Shown here piece after piece: positions 1 through 5,191 of a stretch of DNA of 5,370 nucleotides (its first letter is position 1; every line of letters begins with the position of its first letter). The stretch is taken from NCBI GenBank assembly GCA_030042885.1, contig JASHYW010000309.1, positions 1-5,370 on the forward strand. The letters run 5' to 3'. A program made the position numbers and the translations under genes. The notes under the pieces were generated by a model. That model was not told the origin of the DNA. It was given only the letters and a program-made list of their open reading frames with translations, and did not search any database. The stretch comes from Streptosporangiaceae bacterium. GTDB taxonomy: Bacteria; Actinomycetota; Actinomycetes; Streptosporangiales; Streptosporangiaceae.

Positions 1-1127
1 CCGTCTATCAGCATCCGCTCGGGTTCTGGCTGCTCAGCCGCTATGACGATGTCTCCTGGCTGCTCCGGGCAAGCCTGTCGGTCGAGGGCCGCAACATCGC
101 CACGAGCCCGCTCGTGGAGTTGCGCGAGCAGATGTACGGCGAGGAGGCCGCCCGCCCCCACGGCGTGTCCATGCTCGACCGCGACCCGCCGGATCACACC
201 CGGCTGCGCCGGCTGGTGTCGAAGGCCTTCACGCCGCGGGCTGTGCAGGCGCTGCGGCCGCGTATCGCCAGCCTGGTCGACAGCATGCTCGACGCGGCGG
301 AGCGAGAAGGCCGAGTGGATCTCGTAGACGCCCTGGCCTTCCCGCTGCCGTTCGCCGTGATCGCGGAGATGCTCGGCACGCCGCCGGCGGACCACGAACG
401 CATCAGGCAGCTGACCGGAACGCTGGTCCGCTCGCTGGAGCCCGTCGTCGATCCGGCCGTCGCCTCGGCCATCGCCGTCGCGGACAGCGAGCTAACCGCG
501 ATAGCGGCCGACATGATCGCGTGGAAGCGCGCCAATCCCGCTGATGACCTGCTGACCGCGCTCGTCAACGCCGAGGACGACGGCGACGTGCTCAACGACG
601 AGGAGCTGATCGCGCAGACCCTGCTGCTGTACATCGCCGGACACGAGACGACGGTCAACCTCATCGCGGGCGGGACCCTCGCGCTGCTGCGCCATCCGGC
701 CCAGCTCGCGCTGCTGCGAGACGATCCCGCCCTGATCGCCAACGCCGTGGAGGAACTGCTCCGTTACGACAGCCCGGTGCAGGCGAGCAGGCGGATCACC
801 CTGGAACCGGTCAGCATCTCCGGCGTCACCATCCCCGCCGGCGCCTTCGTCATGGCCAGCCTGGGCTCGGCCAACCGGGACGAGGGTTTCTGGGGGCCGG
901 ACGCCGCCGAACTCAAGCTCGGCCGGGCGAACGCGCGCCAGCACGTCTCGTTCGGCGCCGGTCCGCATCACTGCCTGGGCGCGTCGCTGGCCAGGCTCGA
1001 GGCCTCGATCGCCCTCGCGCGGCTGACCACCAGGTTTCCGGCACTGGCCCTCGACGGCCAGGTGGCCTGGAACGGCCGGATCAACCTGCGCGGGCCTGCG
1101 CACCTGCCGGTGTCGCTGGGCACGTAG
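1..1127 (+). CDS. Cytochrome P450 monooxygenase, N-terminus outside window
   Basis: Heme-thiolate monooxygenase; would hydroxylate or otherwise oxidise an unknown small molecule using electrons from a ferredoxin/reductase pair, soluble in the cytoplasm. The frame is open from base 3 to the TAG at 1125-1127, giving about 374 residues; typical bacterial P450s have about 400, so some 25-35 residues and the start lie to the left. The GTG at 114 is internal, because typical P450 sequence (PLGFWLLSRYDDV) is readable upstream of it. Landmarks: C-helix DPPDHTRLRRLVSKAFTP from 183; I-helix oxygen-activation motif AGHETT at 636-653; ExxR of the K-helix (ELLR) at 753-764; heme-binding loop FGAGPHHCLG at 951-980 with the axial Cys codon at 972-974. 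All key residues are present, so it is probably active. The closest look is to the actinobacterial CYP107/CYP105-type class; the exact family and substrate cannot be told. No ferredoxin gene follows it. Confidence 0.96.
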   Translation, partial: VYQHPLGFWLLSRYDDVSWLLRASLSVEGRNIATSPLVELREQMYGEEAARPHGVSMLDRDPPDHTRLRRLVSKAFTPRAVQALRPRIASLVDSMLDAAEREGRVDLVDALAFPLPFAVIAEMLGTPPADHERIRQLTGTLVRSLEPVVDPAVASAIAVADSELTAIAADMIAWKRANPADDLLTALVNAEDDGDVLNDEELIAQTLLLYIAGHETTVNLIAGGTLALLRHPAQLALLRDDPALIANAVEELLRYDSPVQASRRITLEPVSISGVTIPAGAFVMASLGSANRDEGFWGPDAAELKLGRANARQHVSFGAGPHHCLGASLARLEASIALARLTTRFPALALDGQVAWNGRINLRGPAHLPVSLGT

Positions 1128-1147
1128 CCCGGGCCGCTGGCCCCGGG
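1128..1147 (+). terminator. GC-rich hairpin after the P450 stop
   Basis: Starting on the base after the P450 stop codon, CCCGGGCC (1128-1135), a 3-base loop GCT and GGCCCCGGG (1139-1147) form a stem with one bulged C. There is no T-run, as is common for actinobacterial intrinsic terminators. Placement at the 3' end of a gene is the main support. Confidence 0.45.
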
Positions 1148-1303
1148 CCGGGCTCGCGGGCCGGCGGCAGAAACGCATATGGATCAGAGCCGCTCTCGGC
1201 TGATGGTGAGCGTGGTGGCGGTTTCGCCGGGCGCGGAGGTGGCAGCTGTACTGCCGGGCACGCGGCTGCCACGGACCCAGGCTGCGTGTGCCGGACATGA
1301 CGC

Positions 1304-1332
1304 TTGATATCCCAATCTATGCTTGGTATAGT
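1304..1332 (+). promoter_or_regulatory. Sigma-70-type promoter of the 102-residue protein gene
   Basis: TTGATA (1304-1309) and TATAGT (1327-1332) are separated by exactly 17 bases; each differs from the TTGACA/TATAAT consensus at one position. The predicted start point is near 1339, giving a leader of about 22 bases that carries the AAGGAGG at 1347-1353. The block stands out as an AT-rich island in very GC-rich DNA. A direct repeat, GCTTGATAT (1302-1310) and GCTTGGTAT (1321-1329), spans the promoter with a 19-base period and could bind a regulator. Confidence 0.6.
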
Positions 1333-1360
1333 TAGCACGAGTTGTTAAGGAGGCAGGACC

Positions 1361-1669
1361 ATGGCTACCACCATCAGGCAGGAGCTGGAGGAAGAGTTCC
1401 TGTCCACCATCCGCAAGGGCCAGGAGATCACGCTCGATGCGCTCAAGCCCCTGGTCGAGGCCGTGCATTACGTCATCCCGACGATGCCCGTCGTCCGGGT
1501 GCCGCTCGCCGACCGGCTGCCGACGGCGCACGCAGTCGTGACCGGCGGGTATGAGTTCGCCGAGCACCTGCTCGCTAACCAGCGGCAGTTCGCCGACGAG
1601 GTGATCACGGCAACGTCCCCGATGCTGCCCGGCAGGGAAGGGCCGAGGCACATAGCAAAGGCCGCCTAG
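1361..1669 (+). CDS. Small helical protein of unknown function, phasin/HBHA-like look
   Basis: 102 residues, ATG start preceded by a near-perfect ribosome binding site AAGGAGG (1347-1353, 7 bases of spacing), which fixes the start. No signal peptide or transmembrane segment. Residues 2-36 look like a charged amphipathic helix, 40-54 are a Pro/Val-rich linker (IPTMPVVRVPLADRLP), and 56-88 form a second helix with YEFAEHLLANQRQFADEV. The pattern of an acidic helix, then an 'ADRLP' linker, then 'YxFAExLLxxQRxFAxxV' is one I associate with short actinobacterial proteins of unassigned function that resemble phasins or the helical part of mycobacterial heparin-binding haemagglutinin; this is a resemblance from memory, not a proven assignment. 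A surface- or granule-associated or coiled-coil role is possible. The strong promoter and ribosome binding site suggest abundant expression as a single-gene unit. The gene is probably real; its function is unknown. Confidence 0.8.
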   Translation: MATTIRQELEEEFLSTIRKGQEITLDALKPLVEAVHYVIPTMPVVRVPLADRLPTAHAVVTGGYEFAEHLLANQRQFADEVITATSPMLPGREGPRHIAKAA

Positions 1670-1742
1670 GCACGCGAAAGTGCCACGCCCGCGCAGGGCC
1701 GCTACGCGGCAGCGCCAGGAACCCCAGTCCCGGCGCTGCCGC
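1669..1742 (+). terminator. Hairpins downstream of the small protein gene
   Basis: Two hairpins follow the stop codon. The first is GGCAC-N6-GTGCC at 1669-1684, overlapping the last base of the stop. The second is stronger: GCGGCAGCGCC (1706-1716) pairs perfectly over 11 bases with GGCGCTGCCGC (1732-1742), and inside the loop GGA (1718-1720) can pair with TCC (1728-1730). No T-run follows. A shorter alternative, GCCGC (1698-1702) with GCGGC (1706-1710), competes with the left arm. The likely role is transcription termination for the small gene. Confidence 0.5.
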
Positions 1743-2046
1743 ATTCCGTAGCTCGCGATGAACCTCGCCCCTGTCGTGGAGGCGTTCCTCACCGCCGGGA
1801 CCGGAGATGACACCGCAGCCGCCCCTGAGCAGGCGCGCAGGCCGCGCTGGCGGCGGGGACGCGCAGGCGGCCTTCGCTGACTCACGCTTGGACGGCCTGG
1901 CGATCATGCACCGCCGGAGGATTAACAGGCCAGGCATCGCCGCGCATTCGCCAAGTGATCGTGCGCCTGGCGGCGTTCGGTCATGTGCGTAGCTGGGTCG
2001 CTGCGCCCCGTCGGGTTGCTGGCCGGGAGCGCCTGCGGCGGCTTGG
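1743..2046. other. Gene-poor stretch, no convincing gene
   Basis: Together with the flanking hairpins and leader this makes about 420 bases between stop codon 1669 and start 2091. The only plus-strand ORF with coding-like third positions is a 40-codon ORF from the ATG at 1758 (MNLAPVVEAFLTAGTGDDTA...), about 80% GC at third positions. It has no ribosome binding site and an in-frame TAG just upstream at 1749, and I recognise no family. Longer open frames on either strand read as Arg/Ala/Pro-rich low-complexity sequence typical of non-coding frames in GC-rich DNA. It may hold eroded gene remnants; nothing firm is visible. Confidence 0.4.
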
Positions 2047-2067
2047 CTGGTTTAGCGTGTTAACCAG
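2047..2067 (+). promoter_or_regulatory. Inverted repeat upstream of the oxidoreductase gene, candidate operator
   Basis: CTGGTT (2047-2052) and AACCAG (2062-2067) are perfect 6-base arms around 9 bases, centred about 34 bases before the start codon. The position suits an operator for a repressor next to a catabolic-type oxidoreductase. The arm CTGGT resembles half-sites of GntR-family regulators, but the spacing is wider than in FadR-type sites, so no family is assigned. No clear -35/-10 pair is visible nearby. Confidence 0.35.
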
Positions 2068-2090
2068 GTCCCGCAGGGAGGAGTCCGGTC

Positions 2091-3131
2091 GTGTCTGCAC
2101 CCGTCCGCATCGGCCTGGCCGGCTATGGCCTGGGCGGCCGGTACTTTCACGCGCCGCTGATCGCCTCCGCCGCGGACTGCGAGTTCCTCGGCGTGGTAAC
2201 TACCTCGCCTGAGCGCCGCAGCCAGGTCGCCAGCGATCTTGCCCTTCCGGCCTTCACCTCCCTGGAGGAACTGGCCAGCGCGGGAGCCATAGCGGTGGCG
2301 ATCTCCACGCCGGCGGCCACCCACGTCCCGCTCACCCGGCAGGCGCTGAGCCTGGGCCTGGCGGTCGTCTGCGATAAGCCGTTCGCACCGGATGCCGATG
2401 CAGCCCGCCAGACCGTCGAGCTCGCTGAGCAGCTCGCGGTCCCTCTGACGGTGTACCAGAACCGCCGCTGGGATTCGGACTTCCTGACGCTGCGCGAGCT
2501 CCTGGATAAGGGGTCGCTGGGCGTCCTGACCGTCTTGGAGTCCCGTTTCGAGCGGTTCCGGCCGGACCCTGGGCCGCCCGCGGCCGGCGGCGGCACCTTG
2601 CTGGACTTCGGCAGCCACCTGGCCGACCAGGCCCTGCTGCTGGCCGGCCCGGTCAGCGGCGTGTACGCCGAGATGCATTACCGCGCCGGGCCGGGCGGGC
2701 TCGATGATGACGTCTTCATCGCCTTGACCCACCAGGGCGGCGTGCGGTCGCACCTGTGGGGCAGCTGGCGACAGGGCGCCCCGGGCCCGCGACTGCGCGC
2801 CGCCGGGACCTCTGCGGCCTATCTCATCGACGACGTCGACGGCCAGGAAGCCCAGCTGCGCGGCGGGGCATCCCCGGCGTCGGCCGGCGACCAGTGGGGT
2901 GCCCAGCCGCCGGAGCGGTGGGGACACCTGATGCGCGGCGACAGCACCGAGCCGGTGCCAGCCGTGCGCGGCGCATGGGACGTGTTCTACCCCGCGTTCG
3001 CCGCCGCGGTCCGCGGCACCCAACCGGTGCCGGTGGACCCATGGGACGCCGTCGCGACCGCGGCGGTGCTGGACGCCGCCCGGATCAGCGCGCGCACCGG
3101 CCAGGTAGTACGCCCTGCGCACACCAGCTAA
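2091..3131 (+). CDS. Gfo/Idh/MocA-family NAD(P)-dependent oxidoreductase
   Basis: 346 residues, the usual family length. GTG start chosen from GGGAGGAG at 2076-2083, 7 bases upstream. These enzymes oxidise or reduce hydroxyls of sugars, inositols and similar cyclic polyols in the cytoplasm. N-terminal Rossmann fold: dinucleotide loop GLAGYGLGGRYFHAPLI (residues 8-24, GxGxxG), STPAATH at 72-78, and the signature CDKPF at 94-98, whose Lys96 is the conserved EKP-type catalytic lysine (here DKP). The C-terminal domain has YQNRRWDSD (122-130) and LLDFGSHLADQ (170-180), with His176 and Asp179 in the family's GxHxxD position. The YQNRRWDSDF and GSHLxDQ wording is typical of the YdgJ/YhhX-like group. 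All catalytic residues are intact. The gene stands alone behind a possible operator, and a methyltransferase remnant follows 80 bases downstream. The substrate cannot be inferred. Confidence 0.93.
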   Translation: MSAPVRIGLAGYGLGGRYFHAPLIASAADCEFLGVVTTSPERRSQVASDLALPAFTSLEELASAGAIAVAISTPAATHVPLTRQALSLGLAVVCDKPFAPDADAARQTVELAEQLAVPLTVYQNRRWDSDFLTLRELLDKGSLGVLTVLESRFERFRPDPGPPAAGGGTLLDFGSHLADQALLLAGPVSGVYAEMHYRAGPGGLDDDVFIALTHQGGVRSHLWGSWRQGAPGPRLRAAGTSAAYLIDDVDGQEAQLRGGASPASAGDQWGAQPPERWGHLMRGDSTEPVPAVRGAWDVFYPAFAAAVRGTQPVPVDPWDAVATAAVLDAARISARTGQVVRPAHTS

Positions 3132-3140
3132 CCAGGTGCG

Positions 3141-3154
3141 CGCTGCACGCAGCG
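3141..3154 (+). terminator. Short inverted repeat after the oxidoreductase gene
   Basis: CGCTGC (3141-3146), two bases AC, GCAGCG (3149-3154), ten bases after the TAA stop at 3129-3131. As RNA it forms a short, tight GC stem with no T-run, so termination here is only a weak suggestion. Confidence 0.25.
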
Positions 3155-3208
3155 GCAGATCAGACCCGGCATACGGCGGGAGTAGTGCCCCGGCCCGGGC
3201 TCTCAGCG

Positions 3209-3498
3209 GGGGTCATTCGCGACCTCACCGCCGGTAAATATCAGGACTTCCTGGTGCCGACCCTGGACTCGCAGATCGCCACGCCGAACTCGGCCGCGCT
3301 GTCCAACGTCCTGCTCGACACGTTCGCCCAGTGGACCTGGTGCGCAGCATGCGGCCGCACGTCCTGGAACTGGGGCTGGCCAGCGAGACCGAGCTTGATG
3401 AGCTGGACGCCGCCGCCCGCTCTCACCTCGGTGATCCGCGCACAGTGATAATTCCGAGCCTGTTCTTCCTGGTCAGCGGGCATAAGCCGGGCCGATGA
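3209..3498 (+). pseudogene. Class I SAM-dependent methyltransferase remnant, C-terminal part, frameshifted
   Basis: Two adjoining reading frames give protein-like sequence. Frame A (about 3209-3331) reads VIRDLTAGKYQDFLVP and continues through LDSQIATPNSAALSNVLLDTFAQ. Frame B (3331-3498) reads VDLVRSMRPHVLELGL, then ETELDELDAAARSHL, then DPRTVIIPSLFFLVSGHKPG and TGA at 3496-3498. The second part resembles the C-terminal end of actinobacterial class I methyltransferases, where an 'LDxLDAxARxHLxDPRT' helix precedes a final strand ending in 'FLxxGxKP'; this is recognition from memory. The frames meet at 3329-3331, where one base seems to be missing (gcc-ca-gtg). Everything before about 3209, including the SAM-binding Rossmann half with its GxGxG motif, is absent, because an intact oxidoreductase gene ends at 3131. 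No start codon with a ribosome binding site is visible. The copy is therefore probably dead; a sequencing error could explain the frameshift but not the missing N-terminus. Confidence 0.55.
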
Positions 3499-3697
3499 GG
3501 ATTCGCGGAGGCATACCATGGACACCACGACTTCCGGGGCTGACGGCGCCGGCCATCACGTCAGCTTCCGGACCACGTGCGGCCGCGGCCCGACGGTCCG
3601 GCCGTTCAGCGACGGGCACACCTCTTCTCTGCCGGGACGCTGGCACGCTCCGGTAGGACTTGCTGAAGAGGTTCCTGAGCATCGAGCTCACGCCCAT
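3473..3697 (-). CDS. Doubtful small ORF downstream of the MBL/rhodanese gene, probably decayed
   Basis: 74-codon ORF on the same strand as the beta-lactamase-fold/rhodanese gene, with its ATG (3697-3695) 34 bases past that gene's stop and AAGGA at 3706-3702, only 4 bases before the ATG. The first 22 codons (MGVSSMLRNLFSKSYRSVPA...) have almost all G/C third positions. After about codon 23 the G/C-rich phase moves to the next frame, which reads REEVCPSLNGRTVGPRP and stops at TGA 3558-3556. This looks like a frameshifted or eroded gene. The opening 'LxxLFxKSYRSV' recalls the start of small actinobacterial rhodanese proteins, but no DVRxxxE or CxxGxR motif follows, so the link is speculative. 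The same phase signal could equally arise from the plus strand. Confidence 0.25.
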   Translation of the reverse strand: MGVSSMLRNLFSKSYRSVPASRQRRGVPVAERPDRRAAAARGPEADVMAGAVSPGSRGVHGMPPRILIGPAYAR

Positions 3698-3731
3698 GTA
3701 ATCCTTCCAGCTGGTGAACGGCTGGGGGCGG

Positions 3732-5132
3732 TCACTTTGCCGCCGCGTGCGCGAGATGGCCGTCTACCGGCAGGCCCGCGGCGGCGGCGCGGTGGTACTC
3801 GTCGTCGACGGCGACGACCGTGCGGTCGGCGGCGTCCAGGAAGGACGCGGCGATCGAGGCGCGGTATCCGGCCTCGCAGTGCACCCACACCTCGCCGGCG
3901 GGCACCTCAGCCAGGCGCGACGGCAGCTGGTGAATGGGGATGTGCAGGGCGCCGGCGATGTGCGAGGCGTCCCATTCGGAGTCGCGGCGTACGTCCAGGA
4001 TCACCACGGGACGGTGGTGCCGGATCGCTTCCAGGTCGGCGAAGTCGGCAACAGGGTAGCTGCGCAGGGCCCGGCCGTCGGTCCACTGGTCCGGGCGCCC
4101 GGTTGCGGCCGCGGCGGGGCGGTCGATGCCGATCCGGACCAGCTCCCGCTGGGCCTCGGCGAGCTGCTCGGGCGTCTGGCCCAGCAAGGTCAGCGGCGTG
4201 CCCCACGGGATCAGCCAGCCCAGGTAGGTGGCGAAGCTGCCGTCCAGATCGAAGCTGAAGGTCCCGGGCACATGGCCGGCGGCGAATGCCCGGCGGGCCC
4301 GCAGGTCCACCACCCATTCTCCGGCCGCGAGGCGCTGCCTCAGTTCTGCGGCGTCCGCGCGGCGCGGTGCGGTCAGGTCGGGCCCGGAAGGGCCGGCGGC
4401 GTTGGCCGGACCCATGTGCGCGTAGTAGGCGGGAAAGGCGTCCAGCCCGGCCAGCAGCTCGCTTACGTACCGGTCCTCGTCCAGGATCAGCACCGGGTTG
4501 CCCCGCCGCTCCCGCCCGATCGTGGAGGAGGTGCCCTCGGACTGGGTCGCCGAGCAGAAGCTGCCGAACCCGTGCGTCGGGTACACGTCCGCGTCCTCCG
4601 GCAGCTCGGCGGCCAGGCGGCGCGCCGAGGCGAACTGAGCGTGGGCTAGTTCACGGGCGTGGACGGCGCCGAGCAGGTCCGGCCGACCGGTCGAGCCGTA
4701 CAGCAGCGACCCGCCGGTGAACACCGCGTGCGGGTGGCCGGCGGCTTCCAGCACGTACGACAGGTGAGTGAAGGTGTGCCCCGGCGTGGCCAGCACCCGC
4801 ACCCGCATCACCGGGCTGACCTCGATCAGGTCCCCGTCGGCGACAGGCGCCCGGTCGAAGGCCACCTGGTCGGCCGCGTTGACGTGGTAGGCCGCCCCGG
4901 TGGCCCGGGCCAGGGCCAGCCCGCCGGTCACGTAGTCGTTGTGCAGGTGGGTCTCGAACACGTGGGTGATCCGCACCCCCCGGGCCGCGGCCAGGGCCAG
5001 CAGCCGGTCGATATCCCGCTGCGGGTCGATGACCACCGCCACCTCCCCGTCATGCGCCAGGTAGCTCCGGTCGCCCAGCGCCGGCGTGTCGATGGCCACC
5101 ACCTCGACACCGGACCCTGCCGTGGTGCTCAT
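3732..5132 (-). CDS. CstB-like metallo-beta-lactamase-fold / double rhodanese protein (putative persulfide dioxygenase-sulfurtransferase)
   Basis: 466 residues. Start set at ATG 5132-5130, with GAGGAGAGG (5146-5138) five bases upstream; a longer frame to 5219 would run through the promoter and operator. Cytoplasmic enzyme, predicted to oxidise low-molecular-weight persulfides and move sulfane sulfur, as in sulfide detoxification. Domain 1 (about 10-240) is a metallo-beta-lactamase fold: ETHLHNDYVTGG holds His62, His64 and Asp66, but Tyr67 replaces the usual last His; TPGH gives His119; FTGGSLLYGSTGRPDL has Gly141 where a TGD aspartate ligand is normally found; PTHG gives His187. Domain 2 (about 261-336) is a rhodanese fold without the CxxGxR loop, so catalytically silent. 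Domain 3 (about 366-456) is a rhodanese with ILDVRRDSEW and the active loop CEAGYR, Cys419. The order MBL-pseudorhodanese-rhodanese and the length match the CstB type (S. aureus CstB is about 444 residues). Persulfide chemistry is inferred from architecture. Alternative: a sulfurtransferase with a non-oxidising MBL domain. Confidence 0.9.
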   Translation of the reverse strand: MSTTAGSGVEVVAIDTPALGDRSYLAHDGEVAVVIDPQRDIDRLLALAAARGVRITHVFETHLHNDYVTGGLALARATGAAYHVNAADQVAFDRAPVADGDLIEVSPVMRVRVLATPGHTFTHLSYVLEAAGHPHAVFTGGSLLYGSTGRPDLLGAVHARELAHAQFASARRLAAELPEDADVYPTHGFGSFCSATQSEGTSSTIGRERRGNPVLILDEDRYVSELLAGLDAFPAYYAHMGPANAAGPSGPDLTAPRRADAAELRQRLAAGEWVVDLRARRAFAAGHVPGTFSFDLDGSFATYLGWLIPWGTPLTLLGQTPEQLAEAQRELVRIGIDRPAAAATGRPDQWTDGRALRSYPVADFADLEAIRHHRPVVILDVRRDSEWDASHIAGALHIPIHQLPSRLAEVPAGEVWVHCEAGYRASIAASFLDAADRTVVAVDDEYHRAAAAGLPVDGHLAHAAAK

Positions 5133-5137
5133 AGCAG

Positions 5138-5146
5138 CCTCTCCTC
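5138..5146 (-). promoter_or_regulatory. Ribosome binding site deciding the MBL/rhodanese start
   Basis: On the minus strand GAGGAGAGG is followed by CTGCT and the ATG at 5132. It supports the 466-residue form over the 29-residue-longer frame, whose extra residues (MRRRPATRTLEF...) have no family character and overlap the operator. Confidence 0.8.
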
Positions 5147-5159
5147 GCACCGATCGCCC

Positions 5160-5165
5160 GTTATA
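5160..5165 (-). promoter_or_regulatory. Probable -10 of the MBL/rhodanese gene
   Basis: TATAAC on the minus strand (5165 to 5160), about 28 bases before the start codon, predicting a short leader of roughly 20 bases. No good -35 is seen 16-18 bases upstream (region around AGTTCA), which would fit a weak or regulated promoter. It overlaps the palindrome at 5163-5178. Confidence 0.45.
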
Positions 5166-5178
5166 CCCTCCGGGGTAT
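5163..5178. promoter_or_regulatory. ATACCC-N4-GGGTAT palindrome, candidate CsoR/CstR-type operator
   Basis: ATACCCTCCGGGGTAT has perfect 6-base arms around four bases. AT-flanked C-run/G-run palindromes of this kind are the operators of CsoR-family repressors, which include copper sensors (CsoR) and persulfide sensors (CstR). CstR in S. aureus controls the cst operon, which encodes an MBL-rhodanese protein of the same architecture as the neighbour here. The site overlaps the probable -10, so binding would block RNA polymerase. It also lies within 15 bases of the start of the possible divergent ORF. No regulator gene is inside the window. Confidence 0.6.
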
Positions 5179-5191
5179 CTGGTGAACTCTA

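Noticed and set aside
1239..1272. GTGGCAGC ... GCTGCCAC inverted repeat with an 18-base loop
   Set aside because: Perfect 8-base arms, but the loop is long, GC-rich arms arise easily in this DNA, and it sits neither at a gene end nor at a promoter.
1333..1341. TTAGCACGA after the -10, resembling half of a CIRCE heat-shock element
   Set aside because: The second half, GAGTGCTAA, is absent at the required spacing.
1184..1885. Minus-strand ORF of 233 codons, ending in a somewhat protein-like stretch (APGETATTLTISRERL)
   Set aside because: It runs across the small helical protein gene and through its promoter, has no ribosome binding site and is low-complexity through most of its length. The last 30 codons could be an old gene end but cannot be assigned.
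2052..3122. Minus-strand ORF of 356 codons
   Set aside because: Exactly overlaps the intact Gfo/Idh/MocA gene on the other strand, whose motifs are unmistakable; the mirror has no motif.
3518..4258. Plus-strand 246-codon ORF with a good GGAGG upstream
   Set aside because: From about residue 72 it is antisense to the well-supported MBL/rhodanese gene and becomes Arg/Gly/Pro-rich. Only the first 40 codons have coding-like third positions, and these are discussed as a finding, not annotated as a gene.
3714..4649. Long plus-strand ORF of 311 codons
   Set aside because: Antisense mirror of the MBL/rhodanese gene; its sequence is a typical shadow (VGG, GQ, RR repeats) and no family is recognisable.
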